A stretch of DNA of 42,062 bases from Bizionia sp. (GCA_020631395.1 JAHDHI010000042.1:1-42062), one strand, 5' to 3'; shown: positions 16,650-25,649, counted from the stretch's first letter. Notes: a model not told the origin generated them from the sequence alone. Translations and numbers: made by a program.

Positions 16650-17162
16650 TTAAAAATCAAAAAAAATCAATGCAAATAAAAAATCATGGGTATTTAATAA
16701 TGAACGCATAGCTTTTAAAGCTTTACTCATATGCGATTCTACAGTTTTAATTGATATCTTTTGCTCCTGTGCTATTTCGGCATAACTTAACCTAGAGGAT
16801 CTACTTAACAAAAAAACTTCTCTCGTTTTTAGTGGGAGTTTAGATGCAAAATAATGTAATAAAGGTTCTATGTCATCTTCACCTAAATCTAAGGCATCTA
16901 CTTCTGGGAAATCTTGATTATGATCTAAGGGTAGTTCTTTTAACTTTTTTTGTTTTCGTATAAAATCAATGCTCTTAAATTTTGCACTTCGTAATAAAAA
17001 CCGTTCTGGATTTTCAATTGTTGCAAATTTATTCTTTTCCCATAGTTCGATAAATAGAGATTGTACAAGATCTTCAGCCACAAAATTATCCTTTACAATT
17101 TTTGTTACATAATTACACAAAGGATTATAGTAAGTATTAAAGATATTATCGATACTGTTCAT
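16650..17162 (-). CDS. ECF sigma factor (FecI-like)
   Basis: The 170-residue protein has sigma region 2 (YYNPLCNYVTKIVKDNFVAEDLVQS...LFIELWEKN...FLLRSAKFKSIDFIRKQ) and region 4 with its helix-turn-helix (LSYAEIAQEQKISIKTVESHMSKALKAMR), the layout of Bacteroidota FecI-type ECF factors. These direct transcription of TonB-receptor operons and are held by a FecR protein. Unusually, it lies downstream of the fecR-receptor-DUF4249 genes rather than in front of them. The gap of 315 bases (17163-17477) has a TAnnTTTG match at 17356-17363 but no matching TTG, and no gene. Confidence 0.93.
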   Translation of the reverse strand: MNSIDNIFNTYYNPLCNYVTKIVKDNFVAEDLVQSLFIELWEKNKFATIENPERFLLRSAKFKSIDFIRKQKKLKELPLDHNQDFPEVDALDLGEDDIEPLLHYFASKLPLKTREVFLLSRSSRLSYAEIAQEQKISIKTVESHMSKALKAMRSLLNTHDFLFALIFFDF

Positions 17163-17477
17163 AGAAATCAGAAGTTAGGGGCATTATGTTTATTTAGATA
17201 ACTCAAAATCAATTTTTAAATAGTACGATATACTTTTGTATTGGTAGGATTCCTAAACTTCTACTTCCCTTTTCGCGATATCAGGTCAATTTTTTGCATC
17301 ATTTTATCGATTTCCTCAATGTTTTTTTTAAAGCTACACGTTTTCATATACATAACAAAAATATTCTATGCTTTTTTAAAAAAGTATGGAATATTTCATA
17401 TTTCCTAGCCCCAAAAGTGATGTGTCGGAATTATGTATACAAATTACATATATCAAGTACTTTGATTGTGTTTAGAA

Positions 17478-18680
17478 TTACTCCCAAATTATAGAGTCTG
17501 CCGATTTTAAAGATGTTTCGTTGATATACTCAAATCCAGGCCGCCCTCCTTGATAAAAATTAGAATCGGGTACTAGTTCTATGGCTCCCTGAATTTTTAA
17601 TTTATAAAATCTATATAGCTCTACTGAGGGATTCTCCATATCATTATAAGCAACTGGAAAATACATTGTAACCCATTGGTTATTTAAAATTTCATAAGCT
17701 CCAGTCATACTCTGATTGAGTCCTTGTAAGATGCATTGTCCTGTGGCGGAAAAAGAAACGATAAATTCTCCTTCATCATATGTCGCGCTGTAACTACTTT
17801 GCTCTTCAAACAATCTTATTGTACGTAAAGTTAAGGAGTTGCCATCAAAATCATAAGATTTACCGGATATTACGGAAAAAGAACCACTCACTTCTGGTGT
17901 ATTAAAAAATGTAGGTAATTGTCCTGGTTCGGTGCTAAAAGCTATACCCTGCCACTCTGATTCTGACAAATATGCCCATCGGTACTCGGCAAACGTATCG
18001 GTAATACTATATTTTCTTATAACACTGGTGTTATTTACAAAGAATCCCGAACCAAAACCAGTATCCGTACCCAATATTCCCTCAGGTTCTATTCGATCAA
18101 AAAATCTCATTAGGGAAGAGCTTGGACTTAATAACTTGATACTTTCCCTTTCTCTATCTACTTCTTGATTCGACCAAATTGAACTTTTATCTTGTCCAAA
18201 AATACTGTTGGATGATGTCTTTTTCAAAATGGACAATTCGTCTTCATACGCAACTGATGCGACTGGCATCTTTTCTTGAGCGGTATATGTTGTTCCATCT
18301 ATCACCACTTTAAGGGTATAGGTTTTACCTTCAACTCCTGAAAAATATTCATCACTTTCATAAATTGTGGGATTAATATGGCTAAAAACAGAATTATCTT
18401 CCGTGTCTATCGGAGGTAATTCAGAATAATTCCAGATCTGTGATCCATCACTTACTTGTACCGCTGCACCAGATACGCCTTCAATCTCAGAGTCATTTCC
18501 GAATCTTCCTGGTTTTGAAAGTATAATGTGATGTTTAGAAGAATTATTTGTTATCATTCCTTCTATTATATATTTTATGGAACTAGAATTATCGTTTATT
18601 AAATCATTTATATCTACTTCTTCACCTTCGCAAGAGATAAGGGTAAACAACAAAAAAAATGCTTTTATTATGTTTTTCAT
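17478..18680 (-). CDS. DUF4249 lipoprotein, receptor partner
   Basis: From MKNIIKAFFLLFTLISC the 400-residue protein is a lipoprotein (Cys17). The pattern YIIEGMITNNSSKHHIILSKPG... followed by GAAVQVSDGS and GKTYTLKVVIDGTTYTAQEKMP is that of DUF4249 (PF14054). Proteins of this family are encoded right after STN-containing TonB receptors and are presumed outer-membrane ligand-binding partners, like SusD in other systems. An upstream in-frame ATG at 18755 would overlap the receptor and bury the signal peptide, so 18680 is chosen; it overlaps nothing and follows the receptor by 13 bases. Confidence 0.88.
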   Translation of the reverse strand: MKNIIKAFFLLFTLISCEGEEVDINDLINDNSSSIKYIIEGMITNNSSKHHIILSKPGRFGNDSEIEGVSGAAVQVSDGSQIWNYSELPPIDTEDNSVFSHINPTIYESDEYFSGVEGKTYTLKVVIDGTTYTAQEKMPVASVAYEDELSILKKTSSNSIFGQDKSSIWSNQEVDRERESIKLLSPSSSLMRFFDRIEPEGILGTDTGFGSGFFVNNTSVIRKYSITDTFAEYRWAYLSESEWQGIAFSTEPGQLPTFFNTPEVSGSFSVISGKSYDFDGNSLTLRTIRLFEEQSSYSATYDEGEFIVSFSATGQCILQGLNQSMTGAYEILNNQWVTMYFPVAYNDMENPSVELYRFYKLKIQGAIELVPDSNFYQGGRPGFEYINETSLKSADSIIWE

Positions 18681-18693
18681 GATTGTATTATGA

Positions 18694-21213
18694 TTAAAGT
18701 TTAAAATTGTAAGAGAGTGTTGGAAGAAATTTAAAAAAATCGTAACTCTCTGCATTTAGGTTACGAAACCCTGTATAAGAGTAGGTTAACGGATTGCTTT
18801 GTCCGTATGCATTGGACACTCCAACATTTAAAGTCCCTTTCCATTTTTTGGTGGATTTTTTAGGGCCGAGCGTTATCATAAAATCTAACTTATGGAAATT
18901 CATTCCTCTGGCGTTATATTTATTCCCATATATCGGAAGTAATTCACTTCCTCCTCCTAATAATTGTGTCCCGACAGGTAAGGTAAATGGTCTTCCTGAG
19001 CTAAATTTCCATAATCCAGAAAAGCTCCATCTATAATTAAATTGATACAATCCATTAATAGTTAATTGATGGGGTATATCATACGGAGCGACATAAGATT
19101 TACCATTATTGATACCTGGTGTGATAAATTTTGTTTTGGAATAACTATAATCTAGTTGTAATTTTAGTTTTTTAAATTGATATCCTACGCCCAGCTCTAC
19201 TCCATATGAGTTTGCTTTTCCTGCTCTTAGTTCTGTTTCGTAATTTATATTTTGAAGTTTTGGGTACGCTATATAATCCAACTGATTCTCAATATTTTTA
19301 TAATACCCTTCTATATTTAGTGTTATTAGATTGTTTGCTTTTAAATTATATCCTACGGAATAAATATTCGAGTATAGAGGATCTACATTGTTGGAAACCG
19401 GAATCCATGTTTTTATAAAGTCATAGTCGTTCTGTGAATTATTCAATGAATGAATAAATTGTTGCATTCTGGAAAAAGAAGCAAATACTCTATTGTTATC
19501 ATTGATATGATACATCAAATTTAATCTTGGTTCGAGCCCTATCCACGTTTTATATACCCCAGTGCCACTATTATAGGTTTTGATTACATTATAATCATTA
19601 TCCAAATCGATCAATCTTGTATTACCAAGTGCTTGTACGGTTTTAAAATGAACACCATATTCCATTCGAAATTTTTTACTGATATCATATCTGTGGGATG
19701 CAAAAATGCCATAAGATCTATGTCTTTTTTTTGTAAGTCCCAGACTATTATCATCAAACTCACCTGGTTTAACTGCATGATCTCCTATTCGTATTCCGGC
19801 TACTAGCTTATTTTTATTATTTAAATAATAGGATAGTTGATATTTTAGGCGCACCTCATCAATCCCGTTTACCCATTTTCGATTTTGACTCAATCCTCGA
19901 TAAGAGCTATTAAAATGATTGTATATTAATGAGGTATTGGAAAATAACTTATTGTTATAAATATGATTCCAGCGGAGGGTTCCCAATGTATTACTCCAAT
20001 TGGTTACATAATCCGTATCTGGTAATTCTAATTTATCATTACTATGGTATGCAGAAAGATATAAGTTGTTATTTTTATTTACTCTCCAATGGGTTTTGGC
20101 ATTGATATCATAATAATTCGGTACTGCATCAAGTGATTTTTTTAGGAATAGATCAACAAAACTTTTTCTTCCAGAAATCATAAAAGATGCTTTGTCTTTG
20201 ACAATAGGCCCATCTATAACAGCACGTGCCCCTACTGCAGAGACTCCTCCCTTTAGGTTTAGTTCCTTAAGGTTTCCATCATTTGTAGTGATATCCATAA
20301 CAGATGATATTCTTCCGGCATATTTCGACGGAAAATACCCTTTATAAAAACTTGTCTTTTTTATGGCATCCCCATTTATTACCGATACTAATCCTAAAAT
20401 ATGAGACGGATTATATAATGGAGCTTCGTCTATCAGTACCAGGTTTTGATCATGATTACCTCCTCTAACATAATAAAAAGAAGAGCCTTCAGTTATTGTC
20501 CTTATACCGTTTTGTAACTGTATGCCTTTGATAATATCTGGTTCTCCTAAAAATAAAGGTAGCTTCTTAAGTTTTTCTGCAGAAATATTTAAAGCTCCAG
20601 CATACTCCTTTTCCAATTTGTTGTCAAATCCACTGACAATAACCTCATCCAACATTAGATCATGAGTTGCCAGCAAAATATTTTGTCTTGTTGTCGAAGC
20701 TTTCAATTGTACAACCTTATCAGCATACCCTATGTGACTGATTAAAATAGTTGTTTCTTCTTTTGGTACTTCTAAACTAAAAAAACCATAATAGTTAGCC
20801 GCAACACCTTTTAAAGATTCAGCGGAGTATATATTAGCACCTAATAATGCTTCTCCTGTATTTTCATCATATATATAACCAGAAAACGTTTTATTGTTGT
20901 GTCTCTTAGAATCATCTGATTGAAGATAAATAATAATGTTATCTCCGATTATTCTATAGGATACACCTTCGGGTTTTAATAAATCGTTTAAAATTTCATT
21001 TAATGTTTTGGATTGATACGACTTGTTTACTTTATTGTGTAATACCTTTAAATTATTATTATATGTAAATGATTTGTTTGGTATTTTCTTTTCTAATATT
21101 TCTAAAGCCTCTTTTATACTTATATTATTAAATTCTATTTCGTTTATTTTAATTTCTTGTGCTATAGCTTTAAAACTAAGCAGTACCAGTAACAGATTGA
21201 ATAATTTTTTCAT
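18694..21213 (-). CDS. TonB-dependent outer-membrane receptor with STN domain
   Basis: The 839-residue protein has, in order: signal peptide (to AIAQ, about 19), an STN (secretin/TonB short N-terminal) domain (about 25-95; ISIKEALEILEKKIPNKSFT), a CarboxypepD_reg-like domain (about 112-180; SGYIYDENTGEALLGANIYS), a plug (YVRGGNHDQNLVLIDEAPLY, then GYFPSKYAGRISSVMDI), and a beta-barrel to the C terminus. The STN domain marks a transducing receptor that signals to FecR. Its substrate is not evident. Its start abuts the stop of the FecR gene, so the two are one transcription unit. Confidence 0.95.
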   Translation of the reverse strand: MKKLFNLLLVLLSFKAIAQEIKINEIEFNNISIKEALEILEKKIPNKSFTYNNNLKVLHNKVNKSYQSKTLNEILNDLLKPEGVSYRIIGDNIIIYLQSDDSKRHNNKTFSGYIYDENTGEALLGANIYSAESLKGVAANYYGFFSLEVPKEETTILISHIGYADKVVQLKASTTRQNILLATHDLMLDEVIVSGFDNKLEKEYAGALNISAEKLKKLPLFLGEPDIIKGIQLQNGIRTITEGSSFYYVRGGNHDQNLVLIDEAPLYNPSHILGLVSVINGDAIKKTSFYKGYFPSKYAGRISSVMDITTNDGNLKELNLKGGVSAVGARAVIDGPIVKDKASFMISGRKSFVDLFLKKSLDAVPNYYDINAKTHWRVNKNNNLYLSAYHSNDKLELPDTDYVTNWSNTLGTLRWNHIYNNKLFSNTSLIYNHFNSSYRGLSQNRKWVNGIDEVRLKYQLSYYLNNKNKLVAGIRIGDHAVKPGEFDDNSLGLTKKRHRSYGIFASHRYDISKKFRMEYGVHFKTVQALGNTRLIDLDNDYNVIKTYNSGTGVYKTWIGLEPRLNLMYHINDNNRVFASFSRMQQFIHSLNNSQNDYDFIKTWIPVSNNVDPLYSNIYSVGYNLKANNLITLNIEGYYKNIENQLDYIAYPKLQNINYETELRAGKANSYGVELGVGYQFKKLKLQLDYSYSKTKFITPGINNGKSYVAPYDIPHQLTINGLYQFNYRWSFSGLWKFSSGRPFTLPVGTQLLGGGSELLPIYGNKYNARGMNFHKLDFMITLGPKKSTKKWKGTLNVGVSNAYGQSNPLTYSYTGFRNLNAESYDFFKFLPTLSYNFKL

Positions 21214-22182
21214 TTAATTACTTACTATTTTATAGCTGTTGTTTTCTTTTTTTATTTCGACATTACATATCAATTTTATGATTTCTATAATCTCGGTTAT
21301 CTTTTGATTATTAAATTTTGCTTTTAGGTAGCAAGGGGGTAAATTTCTGTTGTTTTCCATTTCCAATTTTGTTTCATAATAAGTGTTCAAATCCTTTATA
21401 ACTTGATCAAAAGGGGTATTGTCAAATTCGAATATTCCTGTTTTCCAAGCCAAATAATTCTTGTTTTTTGTTTTAAAATGTTTTAATTCTGTTTTATTAA
21501 TTTGAGCTGTATACTCTGGTGTGACTACAACTGATTTGTCTAACACATTGGATCTTACATTAACTTTACCTGTATTCACAGTAATTGAAGTTTGTATGCT
21601 ATCTTCTTTTATATTAAATGATGTTCCTAAGACTGTTACTTCGGCTGTATTAACTTTTACGATAAAGGGTCTTGTTTTATCTTTAGTTACTTGAAAAAAG
21701 CCTTCTCCGGTTAAGGTTACTTCTCTTTTGGTTTCATCAAATTTCTTTTTATACGAAAGTGTTGCATTCTTATTGAGCCAAACTATAGAACTATCTGCGA
21801 GTAGTACTTTTTGTTGTGTATGATCTGTATTAACGATCATATTTACTGTGGTTTCACTATTAAAATTATTATTAATCAGTTTATATCCTATGGTAAACCC
21901 AACAATTAATAGTATAACCGCTGCCGCCATTCTTTTATATGAATGAAATAAAGGAATAACTTTTCTTTTTTGTTTATTGTTTAATTCCTTTTGGATTTTT
22001 TTAAGTGCTTTTTTTGTATTAAAATCAACTACTTCTATGGTTTTACTATCAGATTCCCAAAACTTTTTTAAAGCATTATACTCTATAGGATTCTCTTTTT
22101 TAAATTGTAACACTTGTTCTTCTTCAATTGCTGTTGTTTCATCAGAAAAATGTTTTGCTAATACGTGGTAAATATCACTCAT
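21214..22182 (-). CDS. FecR-family anti-sigma factor
   Basis: The 322-residue protein has a cytoplasmic N-terminal part (to about 85), one membrane helix (MAAAVILLIVGFTIGYKLI), a periplasmic FecR domain (VLLADSSIVWLNKNATLSY, then VTLTGEGFFQVTKDKTRPFI and VTVLGTSFNI), and a C-terminal DUF4974 domain (FEFDNTPFDQVIKDLNTYYE onward). It would receive the signal from the STN domain of the receptor encoded next to it and control the ECF sigma factor at 16650-17162. It is the first gene of the operon; no clear promoter box was seen upstream. Confidence 0.94.
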   Translation of the reverse strand: MSDIYHVLAKHFSDETTAIEEEQVLQFKKENPIEYNALKKFWESDSKTIEVVDFNTKKALKKIQKELNNKQKRKVIPLFHSYKRMAAAVILLIVGFTIGYKLINNNFNSETTVNMIVNTDHTQQKVLLADSSIVWLNKNATLSYKKKFDETKREVTLTGEGFFQVTKDKTRPFIVKVNTAEVTVLGTSFNIKEDSIQTSITVNTGKVNVRSNVLDKSVVVTPEYTAQINKTELKHFKTKNKNYLAWKTGIFEFDNTPFDQVIKDLNTYYETKLEMENNRNLPPCYLKAKFNNQKITEIIEIIKLICNVEIKKENNSYKIVSN

Positions 22183-22381
22183 ACTTATAATTTTAAAACC
22201 GGTTTCACTATAATGTCGAAGAAAAAGGAGAGTACCCTTACTTGTGCCTCTAAAAAAAACATATTGAGTAGTTTTTCACCCACATAAAAACAACATTCAG
22301 CATTAGGATACAAAACACCATATGAAACCGAAATTGAATTTTATAATTTTAATCTCGCAGCATAGTTCTTAAAAAAATTGT

Positions 22382-22609
22382 CCAAGTTTTTCTTGCAAGT
22401 CCATTGATCATGTCATAACCAAAAAGGGAATGCTTGCTGCAAGTGCAGACTTTGGATTAATCGCACTAGCCTATAATTTAAAAAGACTAATCAACATTGG
22501 ATGGAAGCCTAAAAACACCTTCAAAAACCTTGTGAATCGAGTCAAAAGCTTCTTTAGAATTGTTAATTACCTGAAAAAGCTCGAATATTTTGAATTTACC
22601 AAGTTTTGA
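22382..22609 (+). pseudogene. Transposase remnant, C-terminal end (IS1182-like)
   Basis: In frame with the stop at 22607-22609 the sequence encodes ...HVITKKGMLAASADFGLIA then LAYNLKRLINIGWKPKN, which resembles the C-terminal end of IS1182-family DDE transposases in Bacteroidota. The frame is closed by a stop at 22370, so only about the last 75 codons survive and the catalytic part is missing. A terminal-repeat-like sequence follows at 22678-22693. The family call is from memory of the motif. The stretch 22183-22381, upstream of it, shows no gene. Confidence 0.6.
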
Positions 22610-22677
22610 AAAAGCCCACACTTTCAATACTAATCTATGAATTATCATAAAAATGCATAGATTTACTTAAAACCTAA

Positions 22678-22693
22678 GGCTGTTTTGAGACAG
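22678..22693 (+). repeat. Probable right end of the decayed insertion sequence
   Basis: GGCTGTTTTGAGACAG reads CTGTCTCAAAACAGCC on the other strand, like the terminal repeats of IS1182-type elements. It lies 69 bases after the transposase stop. No left copy was found in the window. Confidence 0.45.
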
Positions 22694-22733
22694 ACTGCCG
22701 TTGTGCAACATTACTCAAAATCACAAAAACTGA

Positions 22734-22856
22734 ATGAAAACTGAATTTGAAAAAGATATTTTGGAAGAATATGATAAATTCTTTATTTCAGAGAAATTAG
22801 ACGAAAAAAATTCATTAAGAAAAAGCATTCGTAAAAAAAATAATGACTCGAAATGA
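22734..22856 (+). CDS. Small ORF coupled to the TPR gene
   Basis: A 40-codon frame (MKTEFEKDILEEYDKFFISE then KLDEKNSLRKSIRKKNN...) ends inside the start of the next gene, overlapping it by 14 bases. It is highly charged and helical, with no recognised domain. The overlap and the plausible amino-acid make-up argue for a real coupled gene, or the N-terminal part of a once longer one. It is too short for firm support. Confidence 0.35.
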   Translation: MKTEFEKDILEEYDKFFISEKLDEKNSLRKSIRKKNNDSK

Positions 22857-23302
22857 ATTAACTTCTCTAGATTATCAAATACTTGGATTGATTGATTACG
22901 AAAGTGAAGATTGGAGGAATAATTCGGAAAAAATACTTGAGAATTTTAAAAAATCAAGTGAATTGGATAAAACGAATTTTCTTGCTCAATTATATTTAGC
23001 CCATATTTATCACGATATGGGGAATTTAAAACTTGCTCTTGAAAATTATTTAAAAGTTGATACTGAAACTCTAAAAGAATTTCAACTTTGGAGATACGTT
23101 AAACTGATTGAACAAATTGGATTTTGCACTTATGAATTAGGAAATGAAACAGGCAGGAATAGTATTCTTTGAAAAAGTATTGAATTGGTACAAAAAAACA
23201 CCTAAAAATGAATTAGCGAGGCCTTCAGAATTACTTGAATGTTTGCCCGAAAACCATAGAATTGTAATTGAAATTAAGAAAATTGAAGATTATTTGGAAT
23301 AG
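22843..23302 (+). pseudogene. Frameshifted TPR-like protein gene
   Basis: The first frame (22843-23172) encodes tetratricopeptide-like helices (NFLAQLYLAHIYHDMGNLKL, ALENYLKVDTETLKEFQLW). It stops soon after GNETG, but a neighbouring frame continues the protein sensibly from about 23153: GIVFFEKVLNWYKKTPKNEL, then ARPSELLECLPENHRIVIEI to a TAG at 23300-23302. One indel near 23150-23160 therefore splits a gene of about 150 codons. It may be a real pseudogene or a sequencing error. It lies between an IS end and a repeat-like spacer, so it looks like part of a mobile or cassette-type insertion. Confidence 0.6.
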
Positions 23303-23309
23303 AAGAAAA

Positions 23310-23512
23310 CGTTACACAACAGGCGTGTATAATTAATTGCTAGTAATCGTCTCTTACGAAAACCCTCACGGATTTTCTATTCGGTTTGTATTTGCTAAAT
23401 TTGTTGCTCTCACAATTCAAGAAGTGTGAAAGTTAATTTTTTTTTTAAAGAAAAAAGGAGTTAAACACGTTTACAATGGTGGTAATTGGTAAGATCTTAA
23501 AAAATAGTAACC
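23310..23512. repeat. Cassette-type intergenic repeat candidate
   Basis: This gene-free stretch starts GTTACACAACAGGCGTGTAT, passes through TTTTCTATTCGGTTTGTATT and ends around CAATGGTGGTAATTGGTAAG. It resembles the intergenic repeats seen many times in flavobacterial genomes beside small accessory genes. A related core (GTTGTGCAACA) precedes the TPR gene at about 22699-22709. Copies elsewhere in the genome could not be checked. The remaining bases to 23582 show no gene. Confidence 0.4.
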
Positions 23513-23582
23513 GAACAAAAACGATTTCTGTTTTCAAAAACAAATGTATCTAATACAAGGAGCATAAAATATACAGAACAAA

Positions 23583-23936
23583 ATGAATACCCTTTTAAAA
23601 TTAGAAGAGTTAGGGCAGTTTCTTCTTTCAATAATCTTATTTAGCCAATTAGAATATGCATGGTGGGTTTTCCCTACTTGCATCCTATTGCCTGATTTAT
23701 CAATGATTGGCTATTTGGCAACCCCTAAAACAGGTGCTTGTCTCTATAATTTTTTCCATCATAAATTGGTTGCAATTGCTATTTTCATTTTAGGATTTTG
23801 GATAGGCAGTTCGTTGATCACATTAATAGGTGTAATTTTATTTGGACATTCTGCAATGGACAGAATTTTTGGTTATGGACTGAAATTCAATGATAATTTT
23901 AAAAATACCCATTTGGGATGGATTGGAAAAAAATAA
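23583..23936 (+). CDS. DUF4260 membrane protein
   Basis: The 117-residue protein has three to four hydrophobic segments and the DUF4260 (PF14079) hallmarks: EYAWWVFPTCILLPDLSMIG, GACLYNFFHHKLVA, and GHSAMDRIFGYGLKF near the end. Function of the family is unknown. It is followed 104 bases later by a TetR-type regulator and an SDR enzyme, a grouping that suggests a small stress or detoxification locus. Confidence 0.88.
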   Translation: MNTLLKLEELGQFLLSIILFSQLEYAWWVFPTCILLPDLSMIGYLATPKTGACLYNFFHHKLVAIAIFILGFWIGSSLITLIGVILFGHSAMDRIFGYGLKFNDNFKNTHLGWIGKK

Positions 23937-24013
23937 TTAACTGCTTAAAAACTCTAACCTCCAACAATAGCTGTAATGCTAAAGCAATAATGAATTTAAC
24001 TTTATTTTCATTA

Positions 24014-24037
24014 TTTTTGTATTAATCATTACAAAAA
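24014..24037. promoter_or_regulatory. Palindromic operator candidate before the TetR gene
   Basis: TTTTTGTA (24014-24021) and TACAAAAA (24030-24037) form an almost perfect 24-base palindrome (10 of 12 pairs match) that ends three bases before the TetR ATG. Its size and position suit a TetR autoregulatory site. The last 12 bases recur upstream of the SDR gene. Confidence 0.5.
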
Positions 24038-24040
24038 CAA

Positions 24041-24622
24041 ATGAAAGGAAGACCAAATATTTTTCAAGACAAAGAAATAATTATAAAAGCCCAAGAAGTA
24101 TTTTGGAAGAAAGGCTTCAATGCCACCTCTCTCTCTGACCTTAGTGAAGCAACAGGAGCAGGTGCCGGTAGCTTATACAATACATTTAAAGGGGGAAAAA
24201 AAGAAATTTTTAAAAAATCACTTCAACAACGAAGAGAAGATCTCAATGAGTTCAAAATCATATTAGAGAATAGTGACAACCCAATTAAATTAATTAAAGA
24301 TTTTTTTCTTGGTGTGGCAAATGAGTCCAAAATAAAACACCTGAAAGGATGTATTGTTGCCAATACAATTGTTGAAATGACTTTTATAGACGATGAACTT
24401 GAAAATGATGCGATTGAAATTTTAAAAGATGTGGAAAAGCTATACACAGCTACCATTCTTGTAGAACAAGAAAAGGGAAACATCAAGTCTAAATTGCCAG
24501 CAGATTCTTTAGGAAAGCTTTTAATTACTATTTGGTGTGGAATTAATTCATTACGAAGAATTTATCCAGACAAAGAAATTTTGAAACAACAAATTGAATT
24601 ACAACTGAAAATAGTAGAGTAA
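24041..24622 (+). CDS. TetR/AcrR-family regulator
   Basis: The 193-residue protein opens GRPNIFQDKEIIIKAQEVFW and has the TetR helix-turn-helix (NATSLSDLSEATGAGAGSLY then NTFKGGKKEIFKKSL). The C-terminal half is the variable ligand-binding and dimerisation domain (about 75-190). Its ATG follows a palindromic operator candidate, and the downstream SDR gene has a matching half-site, so it probably represses both itself and the SDR gene. The inducer is unknown. Confidence 0.93.
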   Translation: MKGRPNIFQDKEIIIKAQEVFWKKGFNATSLSDLSEATGAGAGSLYNTFKGGKKEIFKKSLQQRREDLNEFKIILENSDNPIKLIKDFFLGVANESKIKHLKGCIVANTIVEMTFIDDELENDAIEILKDVEKLYTATILVEQEKGNIKSKLPADSLGKLLITIWCGINSLRRIYPDKEILKQQIELQLKIVE

Positions 24623-24633
24623 AAATTTACTCA

Positions 24634-24657
24634 TTTATTTAACGATCATTACAAAAA
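24634..24657. promoter_or_regulatory. Second TetR-site candidate, before the SDR gene
   Basis: This 24-base stretch shares its right half (ATCATTACAAAAA) with the palindrome at 24014-24037, at the same orientation; its left half TTTATTTA matches TTTTTGTA at 6 of 8 positions. It ends eight bases before the SDR ATG. Confidence 0.4.
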
Positions 24658-24665
24658 TAAAGACA

Positions 24666-25457
24666 ATGGATTTACAATTGAATGGAAAAAGAGCTTTTAT
24701 TAGTGGCTCGACACAAGGTATTGGTTTTGCAATTGCACAACAACTATTAAATGAAGGTGCTTCGGTTACAATTAACGGTCGACAAATAGAAAAGACCAAC
24801 CAAGCCAAAGAGAAACTACAAAAACAATTTCCTAACTCAGATGTTTCAGCGATAACGGCAGACTTTTCAAAAAAAGAAGAGGTTGAAGACTTACTGGAAA
24901 AATTGATTGATGTAGATATTTTGGTAAATAATGTCGGAATTTTTGACATTAAGGAATTTGAAAGTATAACAGATGAAGATTGGTACAAATATTTTGAGGT
25001 AAACGTAATGAGCAGTGTTCGCTTATCTAGAAAACTGTTGTCACAAATGCTTCGTAAAAAATGGGGTAGAATTATTTTTATAAGTAGTGAATCTGGAGTA
25101 AATATTCCAGAAAACATGATTCATTATGGGATGACAAAATCTGCAATGTCTGCCATTGCCAATGGTCTATCCAAACTAACCAAAGGAACAGAAATTACAG
25201 TTAATACGATTTTGGGAGGGCCGACTTATTCAGATGGCGTTGCAGAAATCGTTGAGCAAATCTCAAAAACTCAAAATCTTGAGCTTGAACAAATGAAAAA
25301 TGCAATTTTACAACAATCTAATTCGCACATTCTATTACAACGATTCATTGATCCAACTGAAATAGCAAATTTAGTCTCTTATTTATCGAGTCCTTTGTCT
25401 ATCGCCACAAACGGGGCTTCTTTAAGAGCAGATGCAGGAGTACTTAAAACTATATGA
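24666..25457 (+). CDS. SDR-family oxidoreductase
   Basis: The 263-residue protein is a classical short-chain dehydrogenase/reductase. It has the NAD(P) loop GSTQGIG (14-20), NNVG (88-91), a catalytic Ser at about 141, and YGMTK with Tyr154 and Lys158. The Arg39 in INGRQ favours NADP. The substrate is not evident. It lies 43 bases after the TetR gene and carries a TetR-site candidate in that gap, so it is the likely regulated target. Confidence 0.93.
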   Translation: MDLQLNGKRAFISGSTQGIGFAIAQQLLNEGASVTINGRQIEKTNQAKEKLQKQFPNSDVSAITADFSKKEEVEDLLEKLIDVDILVNNVGIFDIKEFESITDEDWYKYFEVNVMSSVRLSRKLLSQMLRKKWGRIIFISSESGVNIPENMIHYGMTKSAMSAIANGLSKLTKGTEITVNTILGGPTYSDGVAEIVEQISKTQNLELEQMKNAILQQSNSHILLQRFIDPTEIANLVSYLSSPLSIATNGASLRADAGVLKTI

Positions 25458-25649
25458 ACACTATCACTAACAATTAATATAATTCATAGAGGAGTTGTGT
25501 TTCGTCTATGGTTTGTATCTAGATTGATAGCATTAGGAGTAAATGAAATTTTGGTAGAACCATTTTTAACTACAGTTTTAGTAATACTAATGGTTTATGT
25601 AGCTTACCCACTGCTGATGAGTTTATTTCGGAACTGGTTAAACAAATAA
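25458..25649 (+). pseudogene. Possible membrane-protein remnant after the SDR gene
   Basis: In the same frame as the SDR gene, right after its TGA, an open stretch runs to TAA at 25647. Its latter part looks like coding sequence for one or two membrane helices (VEPFLTTVLVILMVYVAYPL then LMSLFRNWLNK). There is no ATG before it. It could be the tail of a gene lost by deletion. No family could be assigned. Confidence 0.3.

Noticed and set aside
22192-22352. Short direct repeat (TTATAATTTTAA) upstream of fecR
   Set aside because: AT-only 12-mers are expected by chance in this AT-rich stretch, and no insertion between the copies is evident.
24617-24634. GAGTAAA-AA-TTTACTC inverted repeat at the TetR stop
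   Set aside because: A two-base loop and no T tract make a terminator unlikely; it overlaps the stop codon and is A/T-dominated.
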